This document shows, piece by piece, positions 46,270 to 55,542 of a stretch of 64,000 nucleotides of DNA. Each line of letters opens with the position of its first letter. Positions within the stretch are counted from its first letter, which is position 1. Location: assembly GCA_963717075.1 (NCBI GenBank), contig CAVQVI010000027.1, forward strand, positions 1 through 64,000, in the 5' to 3' direction. The stretch comes from JBGOTP01 sp963717075. GTDB taxonomy: Bacteria > Acidobacteriota > Vicinamibacteria > Vicinamibacterales > CAVVIG01. The notes under the pieces are model-generated. The model saw nothing but the letters and a program-made list of their open reading frames with translations. It was not told the origin of the DNA and made no database searches. Both the position numbers and the translations under genes were made by a program.

Positions 46270-46969
46270 TTACTCGAAGATCTTGGCGTCTTGGAGGGGC
46301 CACCACCGGAACTTGACCTTGCCGACGATGTACTTCTTCGGCACGGGACCCCACGTGTCGGCTGTCCGAGCTGTTGTTGCGGTTGTCGCCCATCACGAAA
46401 TAATAGCCCGGCTTGACCACCTCCGGGCCCCAGTCGTCGTGGCTGCGCCACTCGTCCGTCAGGTAGTCGTCCGCCACGGGATTGCCGTTGATGTGGATGC
46501 GCCCGCCGATGATCTGCACCGAATCGCCTTCTTTCGCGATCACGCGCTTGACGAACATCTTCTCGGGATTCGGAGGGTAGTAGAGCATGACGATGTCGCC
46601 CGGCCGTGGATCGCCCAACTCGTACACCAGCTTGTTGACGATGAGTCGGTCGTGATCCTCGAGGGTAGGCTCCATGCTGAGCCCGTCGACGCGGGCCACC
46701 TGGAAACCGAACGTGACAATCAACGTGGCATACACGGCTGCCGACAGCAGCGTCTGTGCAGTCGCGAGGACGTCGTCCCGAATCCTGCGCCACTGAGGGG
46801 ACTTCCGCTCCTCGTCCGGCGTCTCTGATAAGGTGTCCGTCGCTGGCTCGAGAATCGGCGAAGCCACCGAGTGAGCTACGTCAACGTCCGCCGTCAGACC
46901 TTGCGCCGATTCAGGATTAGCGTCCTGAAAAAGAAACGGTTGCTCGGGAGAGTGAGTGGAATCGTCCAT
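46270..46969 (-). CDS. lepB: Signal peptidase I, one frameshift near the C-terminus
   Basis: The protein of about 232 residues has a TM segment (ATAQTLLSAAVYATLIVTFG), the catalytic Ser98 in DGLSMEPTLEDHD, the catalytic Lys141 in MFVKRVIAKEGD and box E GYYFVMGDNRNNSSDSR. The frame slips near 46355 (one extra base). The restored end reads WGPVPKKYIVGKVKFRWWPL and stops at TAA 46270, as expected for the family. The enzyme cleaves signal peptides of exported proteins. The N-terminal 60 residues are an acidic, low-complexity extension. The start is ATG 46969, shortly after AGGTAAGAG. Confidence 0.92.
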
Positions 46970-47130
46970 TTCTCTTACCTATTTTACTCAGAATACCACC
47001 AAAATCCGCCAGGTGCGCCCATTCCTGGCGCGGGGAGTAGCCGATAACCCTATTGGTCCGCCTCTTGCTCACCGATTCACAAGACACCAGATCGGCATGA
47101 GGCCGAACGAACAGCGAAGGAGGTAACTGG

Positions 47131-47994
47131 ATGTTACGCCGACTGATGCTCACAGCCCTGATGGCTTCCTCGACTGTCGCGCCGGCCATCGCTCAAACGC
47201 GGGCGACCTACGTGTTGTCCAATGGCGAGAAACACAATGGAGTGATCGTCTACGGCCGTGGCGACAATAACCTCGTTGACAACAAGTTCCACGTGAACCA
47301 GTCGGGCAGCGAGCTGGTGTTCGAGCGCGCCGACGTCGTGGTCATTGATTTCGTCGGTGACGCCCCGGCATCCGCGGAACGGCAGAGCCTGCCAAGCGGC
47401 ACTGGGCTGATGGTGATGCGCGACGGCACCCTCATGCGAGGTACTCTTCACGATATTCGCAAAGGCGACATCGTGCAGTGGGTGAACGAGGCAGGTCGGC
47501 GGGACGACTATCCCATCGCCGGTGTCAGGCGCCTCTACCTGAACCCCGACGTTGCGCGGAATGTATTCTTTGGCGCCACTCCCTCGCCTGGAGGGGCGGT
47601 TGCGCGGATGGGCCGAGATCCGCGTGGACGGCAGACGACCGTTGTGCGGGTGGACGGCAATCAGGCGTGGGTGGACACCGAGCTGGAAGTGAGGCACGGC
47701 GACCGCTTGACGTTCAATGTCACCGGGCAGATACAGGTTGTACCCGGCTTCGCCGCGGACGCGTCCGGCGGCAGGCCCGGTTCGCGCCGACCCACCAAGC
47801 CGAACGCGGATTACCCAGTGCCCGATATGGGTGCAGGAGGCCTCATCGCCAAGATCGGCGACGGGAAGCCGTTTGCCATCGGGGCTGGGAATCGCGACAT
47901 CACGATGCCGGCGGCGGGTCGTCTGTTCCTCGGCGTCAACGACGACAACATCAGCGACAATACGGGTGCGTTCACCGTGACGGTCCGGAGGTAG
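47131..47994 (+). CDS. Secreted protein with C-terminal LecA/PA-IL-like lectin fold
   Basis: The 287-residue protein has a strong GAAGGAGG ribosome site, a signal peptide ending IAQTRA, and an N-terminal domain with repeated hairpins (YVLSNGEKHNGVIVYGRGD, VMRDGTLMRGTLHDI). The final 75 residues, MGAGGLIAKIGDGKPFAIG and GRLFLGVNDDNISDNTGAFT, match the LecA (PA-IL) galactose-lectin-like fold, with a 'NDD...DN' calcium-type motif. It probably binds a carbohydrate at the cell surface. Specificity is unknown. It is divergent from lepB, with a gap of about 160 bp. Confidence 0.75.
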   Translation: MLRRLMLTALMASSTVAPAIAQTRATYVLSNGEKHNGVIVYGRGDNNLVDNKFHVNQSGSELVFERADVVVIDFVGDAPASAERQSLPSGTGLMVMRDGTLMRGTLHDIRKGDIVQWVNEAGRRDDYPIAGVRRLYLNPDVARNVFFGATPSPGGAVARMGRDPRGRQTTVVRVDGNQAWVDTELEVRHGDRLTFNVTGQIQVVPGFAADASGGRPGSRRPTKPNADYPVPDMGAGGLIAKIGDGKPFAIGAGNRDITMPAAGRLFLGVNDDNISDNTGAFTVTVRR

Positions 47995-48005
47995 GTGAAC
48001 GCTGC

Positions 48006-48109
48006 ATGCCCGATCTGAAGCTCGGGCCTACGTTCAGTCCCGAGTCGTGGTCCCGAGCCCCCGAGTCGTAGGCCCGAGCTCGTAGGCCCGAGCTTCAGCT
48101 CGGGCGGGG
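48006..48109 (+). repeat. Palindromic elements, including the GAGC/GCTC stem variant
   Basis: Copy 48008-48027 is GCCCGATC-TGAA-GCTCGGGC (one mismatch). Copy 48086-48105, inverted, is GCCCGAGC-TTCA-GCTCGGGC, a perfect stem in which one C:G pair of the common type is replaced by G:C. A truncated left arm lies at 48072-48079. Confidence 0.85.
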
Positions 48110-48113
48110 CGTC

Positions 48114-49347
48114 TCAACTCCGCTCTTCCCACAGGCGGCAGAGGTGCACGATGACTTCTGTCGCCTTTTCCATGTCCTGCACCGACACCCATTCGAGCTT
48201 CGAGTGGAAGTTGTGCTCACCCGCGAAGAGGTTGGGTGTCGGCAGCCCCATGAACGACAAGCGGCAGCCGTCGGTGCCGCCCCGGATGGATCTCGTGCGG
48301 ACCTGCAGGCCTGCGCGGCGCACAGCCTCAGCAGCGTACTCGGCGATCTCTGGCCGACGCGTCGAGCACCTCGCGCATGTTTCGGTACGATTCCTCAATG
48401 TCGATCTCGACGCGGGACGCGGGATGGCGGGCGGCGACCGCGCGCGCCAACTTCTCGACGAACCCTTCCTTGTCGACGAGTCCGCGACGGTCGAAGTCCC
48501 GGATCAGCAGCCGAACTGCCGTTCGATCGACGCCTGCCTGGACGACGTAAGGATGCACGAATCCCTCGCGCCCATCGGTGGTTTCCGGTGACAGCCGATC
48601 GCCCGGCAGCTGGCAGATGAATGCGGCGGCAAGCTTGATGGCGTTGACCATCCGTCCTTTCGCGTAGCCCGGATGAGTGTTGAAGCCGTGAAAGGTCACC
48701 GTCATCGCATCGGCGGAGAAGCTCTCGCTTTCGACCTCGCCCCGGCTCCCGCCGTCCAGCGTGTACGCGCACTCCGCGCCAAAGCGGGCGACATCGAAGT
48801 GCAGCGTGCCCCGGCCAACTTCCTCGTCGGGAGTGAAGGCAATCCGAATGGCGCCGTGCGGGATCTCGGGGTGCCGAACGAGGTGTTCGGCGGCGGTCAC
48901 GATCTCCGCCACGCCGGCCTTGTCGTCCGCACCGAGCAGCGTCGCACCGGACGCTGTGACGATGTCGTGTCCCATCTGTTCGGCGAGCTCAGGATTGTCC
49001 GCGAGGGTCAGCACGAGGCTTGGATCGTCGGGCAGGCGGATGTCCCGCCCGTCGTACGTCCGATGCACGATCGGTTGCACGTTCGTGCCGCTCATCTCCG
49101 GCGACGTGTCCACGTGCGCGATGAATCCAATGGTCGGGACCGGCCTGGTGGTGGTCGCGGGGATCGTCGCCATCACGTAGCCGTGCTCGTCCAACGTCAC
49201 ATTCGCGAGGCCCATCGTGCGTAATTCGTCCGCCAGGTCGCGGAGGAGGACCAGCTGGCCCGGCGTGCTGGGATAGGTCGTCGAACGTTCGTCGGCCGTC
49301 GTGTCGTACCGGACGTAGCGGAGGAAACGGTCGAGGACGTTACTCAT
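48114..49347 (-). CDS. pepT: Peptidase T (tripeptide aminopeptidase), one frameshift
   Basis: The restored enzyme has about 410 residues. ATG 49347 opens MSNVLDRFLRYVRYDTTADE. The M20 metal-binding blocks are IGFIAHVDTSPEMSGTNVQP, LLGADDKAGVAEIVTAAEHL and AFTPDEEVGRGTLHFDVARF. The lid domain has TVTFHGFNTHPGYAKGRMVN, and a frame slip near 48355 leads to the C-terminus RSIRGGTDGCRLSFMGLPTP and NLFAGEHNFHSKLEW. All expected zinc ligands are present. The upstream extension of the frame is made of palindromic elements and is not coding. Confidence 0.93.
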
Positions 49348-49360
49348 TATTCTGGCTGTC

Positions 49361-49465
49361 ACGCCCGACCTGAAGGTCGGGCCTACATCTGGCCTGCTGT
49401 CACGCCCGACCTGAAGGTCGGGCCTCATTCGGCTGCTGTCACGCCCGACCCGAAGGTCAGGCCTC
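49361..49465 (+). repeat. Three palindromic elements, period about 40 bp
   Basis: Cores at 49363-49382, 49403-49422 and 49443-49462 are spaced exactly 40 bp apart, with linkers containing GGCTGCTGTCAC. The third has a CGAA loop and one stem mismatch. They lie between pepT and xth. Confidence 0.9.
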
Positions 49466-49474
49466 GAATGGCGG

Positions 49475-50231
49475 TCAGGCAAACGTTGCGAGGACCGGTG
49501 CGTGGTCGCTCGTGCCGACTTCCTTCTGCACAGAACATGAAACGCGCGTGCTCCGCGAGGCTTGCACTCGCCAGCACATAGTCGAGGCGCCAGCCGATGT
49601 TGCGCTGCCGTAGGTTGCGCCAGGGTGCCCACCAGGTGAAGAGGCCGTCGTTCTCGGGATCGAGCGCGCGTCCAACGTCAACGAGCCCGCAGGCGATGAT
49701 GCGCTCCAGCAGCGCCCGCTCCTCGGGTAGCTGGCCGATCGCACGCGGCTTCCGTTCCTTGGGGTGCACGTCGCGATCGGTTCGAGCGACATTCAGATCG
49801 CCGCAGAGCACGAGGGGACGCCCCGCGTCGGCGTACGGCCGCGCAAAGGACTCCATCGCCTCCAGAAACCGGATCTTGGCAGCGAAGTCCTTCCCGCCGT
49901 TCGGCACGTAGATCGACGCGACGGTCACCTCGCCGATCGTCGTCGTGACGATGCGGTGTTCGTGATCGAATGTGGGATGCGAGAAGCGTGGACGTTCGGC
50001 CGCGACGGCTTTGCGAACGTGGAGGGCGACGCCGGAGTAGCCCGCTCCACCGTGCCAATAGCACCAATAGTCCTCCAGGCCGAAGAGTGCGCCTGGAATC
50101 TGGTCGGACGCCGCCTTGATTTCCTGCAGGCAGACGACATCCGGGCGCTCCTGCGCGATCCACTCGTGGACCTGCGCCTGACGCGCCCGGATACCGTTGA
50201 CGTTCCAGGTGGCGATACTGAATTTGGTCAT
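49475..50231 (-). CDS. xth: Exodeoxyribonuclease III, one frameshift near the C-terminus
   Basis: The protein of about 252 residues shows the AP-endonuclease/exonuclease III motifs FSIATWNVNGIRARQAQVHE, VVCLQEIKAASDQIPG, VASIYVPNGGKDFAAKI and LVLCGDLNVARTDRDVHP, plus WRLDYVLAS. The frame slips near 49537. The restored end SVQKEVGTSDHAPVLATF carries the catalytic 'SDHAP' block and stops at 49475. It repairs abasic sites. Its first codons, ATG ACC AAA TTC, are themselves a copy of the local TGACCAAA repeat. Confidence 0.93.
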
Positions 50232-50321
50232 CTTGTCATCTGGTTATCTGATCATTTTAGCCATTCGCAAAAATGACTAGAGCAAATGACTAGATGACCA
50301 AATGACCAAATGACCAAATTC
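50222..50321. repeat. TGACCAAA/TGACTAGA short repeats in inverted arrangement
   Basis: The left half reads TTGGTCAT, TTGTCATC, TGGTTATC, TGATCAT; the right half reads AATGACTAGA, AATGACTAGATGACC, AAATGACCAAATGACC. The halves are inverted copies of each other around 50260. Related runs occur at 51670-51722 and 52219-52257. They border xth, ferredoxin, chlorite-dismutase-like and thioredoxin genes. Confidence 0.75.
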
Positions 50322-50327
50322 CGCGTT

Positions 50328-50702
50328 CTAGTGGGACGCGTGCGCGGCTTGTCGCTCGGCAGCCGGAATCGCCATCAGCGCCGGCTGTGCGGCGATGTGC
50401 GCCTTGACGATGGCTTCGGCCTTCGCCATCGAATCGGCATCGCCCTGACGGTAGACGGCATTGGCTTCGATGAGGTCCTTCTGGTGCGATGGCGTGGCGT
50501 CGATGCTCTCGTAAATCGCGGCTACGGGACATGCTGGCACGCACGCGCCACAGTCGATGCACTCTTCCGGATGGATGTACATCATCGTTGCCGGTTCGTA
50601 CTCGGGTTCGTCCTTGCGTGGATGAATGCAGTCGACGGGGCACACGTCGACGCACGCGGTGTCCTTGGTCTCGATACAGGGGTCGGTAATGATGAAAGGC
50701 AT
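50328..50702 (-). CDS. 7Fe-type ferredoxin (FdxA-like)
   Basis: The 124-residue protein has Cys 9, 17, 21 and 25 in DPCIETKDTACVDVCPVDC and Cys 48, 51, 54 and 58 in CIDCGACVPACPV. The first spacing (C-x7-C-x3-C) is that of [3Fe-4S][4Fe-4S] ferredoxins such as FdxA, and the second is a classic [4Fe-4S] motif. The C-terminal 45 residues form an Ala-rich helix, longer than the usual FdxA. It transfers electrons in the cytoplasm. A short ORF-free gap separates it from the next gene. Confidence 0.92.
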   Translation of the reverse strand: MPFIITDPCIETKDTACVDVCPVDCIHPRKDEPEYEPATMMYIHPEECIDCGACVPACPVAAIYESIDATPSHQKDLIEANAVYRQGDADSMAKAEAIVKAHIAAQPALMAIPAAERQAAHASH

Positions 50703-50925
50703 GCTCGCGAGTCTCCGTCGCTACGTGATGTGATGTGATGTGGATACACGTCCGACCTAGCCGGACACAGGTCCTCGAGTTCGTGAATTATACCCTGACG
50801 GTCCGCGCGATCAATGCCGACCTTGCAGGTCCTATTCGCCCTTCCCCCGGGGTTCCGCCACGTGTGTTCGTGTGTCGCCCGCCTCCAGCAGGCCACCACG
50901 AGAGACGCGGACTATACTGAGCGCC

Positions 50926-51666
50926 ATGGCACAGCCCACGGAAACGAGGCGCGGCCCGGAGGCGCCCGACATCAGCGAGAAAGGAGGCCCCAGAAACGGT
51001 GAACCCCAGCGGTCCGATGATCGCCTGTTCATGCAGTTTCTCGCGTTTGGCGGCTGTCCCGAGCCACGACGCCTCATCCAGGGATTGGCGAGCACAGGCA
51101 TCGAAGGCGTGTTGTACGAAGATGTCAACGATCCACGGGGCATCGGCCTCCTGACGTTCAGCCAAGATCCGGCCGACTTCGTCGAGCGCGTGCGGCCCCT
51201 GCTCAATTCAGCGCCATTTGCCCTGCTGCCGCAGAAGCCCGAGTACACGATGCTCGGCCGGACGTACGCGATCGGATACGAGCCGGATCTGAAGGAAACC
51301 TTGCTCGATCGGCCGCGGCGCACGGTGTTGAATCCCGCGTGGAACTGGGCCGTCTGGTACCCGCTTCGACGCAGCGGACGGTTTGCCCAGCTGCCCGCTG
51401 ATGAGCAGCGCGTCATCCTCGCTGAGCACGGCGCGATCGGTATGTCGTTCGGCGCAGGCGACTATGCGCACGACATACGGCTCGCCTGCCATGGTCTCGA
51501 CAAGCAGGACAACGACTTCATCGTCGGTTTGATCGGCAAAGCTCTCTATCCGCTATCCGCCATCGTGCAGACAATGAGGAAGACGCAGCAGACGTCCCTG
51601 TATCTGGAACGGCTCGGACCGTTCTTCGTGGGACGCGTCGTGTGGCAGAGCCCCACGCGAAACTGA
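50926..51666 (+). CDS. Chlorite-dismutase/HemQ family haem protein
   Basis: The 246-residue protein has the Cld-family C-terminal domain: LYEDVNDPRGIGLLTFSQDP, WAVWYPLRRSGRFAQLPAD, EHGAIGMSFGAGDYAHDIRL, ACHGLDKQDNDFIVGLIGKA and YLERLGPFFVGRV. His189 (ACHGLD) is the probable proximal haem ligand. Function could be chlorite detoxification, or HemQ-type coproheme decarboxylase. The sequence alone cannot decide, and the arginine of true chlorite dismutases is not clear. ATG 50926 follows a TATACT hexamer at 50913-50918 by only seven bases, so the message may be leaderless. Confidence 0.8.
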   Translation: MAQPTETRRGPEAPDISEKGGPRNGEPQRSDDRLFMQFLAFGGCPEPRRLIQGLASTGIEGVLYEDVNDPRGIGLLTFSQDPADFVERVRPLLNSAPFALLPQKPEYTMLGRTYAIGYEPDLKETLLDRPRRTVLNPAWNWAVWYPLRRSGRFAQLPADEQRVILAEHGAIGMSFGAGDYAHDIRLACHGLDKQDNDFIVGLIGKALYPLSAIVQTMRKTQQTSLYLERLGPFFVGRVVWQSPTRN

Positions 51667-51751
51667 ATTGGGACATCTGGTGATCTGGTGATCTGGTCAC
51701 GTATCTGGTCATCTAGTCATTCGGTTCGTAGGCCCGACCTTCAGGTCGGGC
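51666..51751. repeat. TGGTCATC-type short repeats followed by a palindromic element
   Basis: CATCTGG-TGATCTGG-TGATCTGG-TCACGTATCTGG-TCATCTAG-TCATTCGG runs to 51722. A perfect inverted-orientation palindromic element follows (core 51732-51751). The element is translated as part of the thioredoxin gene on the minus strand. Confidence 0.8.
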
Positions 51752-52198
51752 GCTGCTGACGAAGGCCTCGATGTCCGCGGCAGGCCGTGCGCCTGATGTG
51801 CGCGTCACTTCCCGGCCGCCGACAAATACGGCCATTGTCGGAATGGACCGGATCGCGAAACGCTCACCAAGATCGGAAAGCGCGTCGGTATTGACCTTGA
51901 CAACGAGGAATCGGCCTGCGTTGCGGCTGGCGACCTTCTCGAGTTCGGGCCCCACCACTCGGCAGGGTCCGCACCATGGCGCCCAGTAATCCACGACGAC
52001 TGGCACCGGGGCGCGAGCAATCAGCGTGTCGAAGTCCTCGGTTCGTGCGACCTCGAGTGGCACCGATGGTGGTGCGAGGTTGTGTTTGCAGTGAGCACAC
52101 CGGACAGCGTGACCGAGTCGCTCCCAGGCCAGCCGGTTCTTCTGCGCGCATGACTCGCACGCGATGATGAGACCACGGTCATCCAGTTCCAGCGTCAT
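51713..52198 (-). CDS. trxC: Thioredoxin 2 (TrxC type) with zinc ribbon
   Basis: The 161-residue protein has an N-terminal zinc ribbon with Cys 14, 17, 34 and 37 (ACESC, CAHCKHN), and a thioredoxin domain with WAPWCGPCR (active-site Cys 76 and 79), FAIRSIPTMAVF and a cis-proline. Start ATG 52198 was chosen because the zinc ribbon follows directly. The longer frame begins in the TGACCAAA repeat. The C-terminus runs through a palindromic element and ends SARPEGRAYEPND, like the helicase at 20882. It reduces disulfides in the cytoplasm and is often linked to oxidative stress. Confidence 0.93.
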   Translation of the reverse strand: MTLELDDRGLIIACESCAQKNRLAWERLGHAVRCAHCKHNLAPPSVPLEVARTEDFDTLIARAPVPVVVDYWAPWCGPCRVVGPELEKVASRNAGRFLVVKVNTDALSDLGERFAIRSIPTMAVFVGGREVTRTSGARPAADIEAFVSSARPEGRAYEPND

Positions 52199-52741
52199 GA
52201 AGACCATTGTACTGAAGGTGAATTTGGTCATCTGATCATTTGGTCATCTGGATCTGGTCCCCAGTACCGAGATGCCGAGATTGTGATCCATGAGCTGTTC
52301 GACGGCGCCATCTCTGCGACCCACCATGTGCCCGGTGAATCAGTTGGCGATTCTCCTGCGAAGATCGGTTCACCGCGCGACGCTGTGACGGCATTGGACG
52401 GACTGTTCGGCGCGGCGGGTCAGTGACATGCCAGCTGCTCTCGATGCAAAGCGACCGTTCGAGAAGCGCCCAACCAACATAGACCACGATATGCGTAAAC
52501 GATGTCGTCGGACTTGTGTTAACGATCAACCCGTCCGTTCAGCCAACGTTGGTCACATGAACTCTGAGCTCTTGTCTCGCTCTGCGCCGCGACAACGAGG
52601 CCGACACGGCTCGTTACCCCAATTTCGACCTAGGATGCCAAGAATCCGCGGAGCCATCGGCCTACGCGCGGATGCTTGTCGATGACGCACCGGCTTAGAT
52701 GCGATAGACCAGACCGTTCAGCGATGCGTCAGCGCGGCGAC
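52199..52741. other. Intergenic interval, no gene seen
   Basis: Bases 52219-52257 are TGGTCATC-type repeats. The rest contains no frame with recognisable content on either strand and no clear hairpin. The short frames on both strands look random in composition. Confidence 0.5.
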
Positions 52742-53851
52742 TTACTTCGGACCCCTGGCAGCTTCTTCAAGGGCGTTCTCTTCCGCGCGAGCCCCAGCAA
52801 GGATGCCGTGCATGACGTCATAATTCCCTTCGTGACACGCCATCTCGTAGATCTTGTCCGGCGTCTGCCGCAGGTAAATCACGGCCGTCCACGGCTTCGC
52901 CCATGTCGTCGAATCGCTGACCGTGACTTCGTAGCTGATCGTATCCGGACTAACGCGCGTGAAGCGCTCGATGAGGTGAAGGCGCTCGGCCGAGCCCCTG
53001 AAGTAGCTCTTCGGAGAGAAATTTGTCGTCTCGACGACCAGCGTGTTCCGCTCCCATCGGCCCCGTGAGTCGCCATGCCACTGGCGCAGGCCCTGTGGAA
53101 GGTGCGGGCGTCCGTCCAAGGGAATGACGCGAGCCTCGTGGTTCACCTCACTGAGTAAGACCACGTATCCAGGAGCCTGCAGAATCTGGTAGTGGCTCGT
53201 GTAGTTGGCATTGCCGGCAATCGTCGGTACGCCCCAGGAGATGCAGCGTATGACGTTGCTCAGGTCCTCCGGGCCGCTTGGGAGGCCGCGCTTCGCAGCC
53301 ATCGCTAGCTGCTGTGCCGCGGGGTCCTGATCAGGCCGCCACGGAATAGCCAGAGTTGCTTCCTGCGCCGCAGCCTGTCGTTGGAGCCCCGCCGGCATCA
53401 AGGGAGGGATTCGTCCATCGGGCGGATCCGTAATCAGCGATGTTCGATTGTCAAACTCCCTCTTGACCATTTCCGAGGCACCGCCCGTCGCGTTTGGATT
53501 CTGTAACGTTTCGAGATTCGTCACCAGGGCGAGGAACAGATTGTCTCCGGCGACGAAGTCATTGTTTCCGTTGTTGAAGAGCCGATCCGCCCGCTCCTTC
53601 AGTCGAGCCACTTCCTCGTCGGTCAGAACGGCTCTTCCTTCGAACGCCTGCGGTCGTTCCAGGGGGGTCACGCTCGTGTCCGACCACACTCCTTGTAGGT
53701 CCGGTTGACCGTCTGCGGTCAGGGTGGGAGTCCACGTCTTCGTCGCAGCCTTCGCCTGCGGCGTCTGAGCCGCAACCACGATCGGTGTCACTGCGAGAAC
53801 TGCTATCAAAACCCCTCTGGCTAACAATGGAGCGAGATGTCGATCGTTCAT
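52742..53851 (-). CDS. Secreted 'PDLxGxW' family protein (paralogue 3)
   Basis: The 369-residue protein begins MNDRHLAPLLARGVLIAVLA with a signal peptide ending VVAAQ. Family blocks are GQPDLQGVWSDTSVTPLERP, LITDPPDGRIPPLMPAGLQR, LDGRPHLPQGLRQWHGDSRG, RWERNTLVVETTNFSPK, ERFTRVSPDTISYEVTVSDS and EMACHEGNYDVMHGI. It is closest to paralogue 2 in its start and terminal block. It stands alone, convergent with nothing. The function is unknown. Confidence 0.8.
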   Translation of the reverse strand: MNDRHLAPLLARGVLIAVLAVTPIVVAAQTPQAKAATKTWTPTLTADGQPDLQGVWSDTSVTPLERPQAFEGRAVLTDEEVARLKERADRLFNNGNNDFVAGDNLFLALVTNLETLQNPNATGGASEMVKREFDNRTSLITDPPDGRIPPLMPAGLQRQAAAQEATLAIPWRPDQDPAAQQLAMAAKRGLPSGPEDLSNVIRCISWGVPTIAGNANYTSHYQILQAPGYVVLLSEVNHEARVIPLDGRPHLPQGLRQWHGDSRGRWERNTLVVETTNFSPKSYFRGSAERLHLIERFTRVSPDTISYEVTVSDSTTWAKPWTAVIYLRQTPDKIYEMACHEGNYDVMHGILAGARAEENALEEAARGPK

Positions 53852-54003
53852 CGGACCTCCATTCGTCGACGCACCGTAATCGATGCTTCACTCATCGCCG
53901 GTCTAACGGCTAGGCATCAGCCGTGGCGCGCGAGTACCACGGCTCCGGTCGGCTGCATGCCATGATAGGCCGCGCTGAATCGAGCGTCGCCGCTTGGATG
54001 GCC

Positions 54004-55542
54004 TCACTGTTTCTTTTGTGGGACTGCGTCCATGAGGAGCGCAAGTGCCTTCTTGAATCCGGTGGACCCGACCGTGCTGCCCTTGAAGTGCCCGAGGCGC
54101 ACCACCACGAGGTCGTGCGACGGGATGATCAACGTGGTCTGGCCGCCCGCACCGGACATGTAATACGCCTCCTTCGGGACCGGGAACGTACCACCGCCGT
54201 TGATCCAGAAGAAGCCGCCGTAGATGGGCCGCTTGTCGGCTTCCCACGCGGGCGCCAACGTGCTCACGAACTTCACGTACCCCTCGGGAAGAATCCGCTC
54301 GCCGTTCCAGACACCATCCTGAAGATAGAGGTTGCCAAGACGCGCCCAATCACGCCCCGACATCAAGTCGTATCCCTGGGTCAGGAAGTCCCCAAACGGG
54401 TCTGTTTCGATCACCATCGTGCGGATGCCGACCTTGTCGAAAAGCGCGCGTTGCGGGAATGACAAGTACTCCTCCCCGCGCTTCTCGACGGCCAGACGAA
54501 TGAGGTAATTGATGAGCACCGGATCTGTGTTGTGATAGCGACCAACCGTGCCGGGCGGCCACTGCAGGGGACGCGTGGCGGCGTAGTGAAAAGAGTTGAC
54601 GGTGCCCGTATAGAAATACAAATGATCCGGGTAGGTACCCGCCGGGTCATAGTCGGGATCCTGCGGGGCCTTGATCCGCAAGCCGCTCGACATATTCAGG
54701 ATGTCGGCAATGCGGATCTTCGCGCGCGGATCGTCGTGACCTTGCCATTCGGGAATGGGCGCCGGCTGCGCCAGTTCATACACGCCTTGTTTGATCAGGA
54801 TGCCCATCAGCGTGGCTGTCACGCTCTTACCCATCGACCAACTCTCGAGGGGAGTGTGCTCGGTGATGCCTCCCGCGTAACGCTCAGCGATGATCCGACC
54901 TCTCCACGTCACGACGAAAGCCGCAGTCTGCTCAGCGGCCGGCTCGAACGCCGCGTCAAGGGCCTCCTTCACTTTGGCCACGTCGATCTCCGGCGGAAGC
55001 GCGGCCTTCGGCAGTACATCGCCCATCGGCCATGGCTGCGTCGAAGCATTGGGTAGCTTGCTCTTCACGTCGATCGGGGTGAACTCCACTGAAGTCTTGC
55101 CGACCGGAAGCGTGACGCACCCTTGGCTCCCCAAGTATTTAGCGGTGAGCGTCACTCCGTTCGGGATCGTGACGTGCACGGCCGTGGCGGTGCGATCGAT
55201 CACCGGTTTCCCTACCTTCGCGCGTTCCGCGTACGGGCTCGTGAAATAACCAACGTTTTCGGCGGCGAAGTCGGGATCGAGGCCAGTGATAAACACCGCT
55301 GAACACATGATCTTGGCGAATCCAGCCGTGTGGTGCTCGAGCGGATCGCCCGGCGGTGGCACATACGGTGTGTCGAGCTCGAACGATTTCGCACGAGCGA
55401 TGAGCGCATCACGTGGCGAGAGTGGGGCCGGCTGCGCGCCCGACGCGCCGACGTTCGCCGCAGGCGCACATCCCTGGCGTCCGACGGGAACCGCCATGAG
55501 AGCTGTGAGCAGAAGCGCCATTCGAATGCTTTCGTTCCGCAT
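54004..55542 (-). CDS. Secreted serine hydrolase, beta-lactamase/class C type
   Basis: The 512-residue protein has an N-terminal signal and a 200-residue front domain. The beta-lactamase fold follows with the SxxK motif ESWSMGKSVTATLMG (Ser236, Lys239), YxN as RYHNTDPVLINYL, and the third motif region YMSGAGGQTTLIIP. These are penicillin-binding-protein/EstB-like features. The family hydrolyses peptides, esters or cell-wall stem peptides. True beta-lactamase activity is less likely in such long secreted forms. It shows no operon partner. Confidence 0.85.
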   Translation of the reverse strand: MRNESIRMALLLTALMAVPVGRQGCAPAANVGASGAQPAPLSPRDALIARAKSFELDTPYVPPPGDPLEHHTAGFAKIMCSAVFITGLDPDFAAENVGYFTSPYAERAKVGKPVIDRTATAVHVTIPNGVTLTAKYLGSQGCVTLPVGKTSVEFTPIDVKSKLPNASTQPWPMGDVLPKAALPPEIDVAKVKEALDAAFEPAAEQTAAFVVTWRGRIIAERYAGGITEHTPLESWSMGKSVTATLMGILIKQGVYELAQPAPIPEWQGHDDPRAKIRIADILNMSSGLRIKAPQDPDYDPAGTYPDHLYFYTGTVNSFHYAATRPLQWPPGTVGRYHNTDPVLINYLIRLAVEKRGEEYLSFPQRALFDKVGIRTMVIETDPFGDFLTQGYDLMSGRDWARLGNLYLQDGVWNGERILPEGYVKFVSTLAPAWEADKRPIYGGFFWINGGGTFPVPKEAYYMSGAGGQTTLIIPSHDLVVVRLGHFKGSTVGSTGFKKALALLMDAVPQKKQ

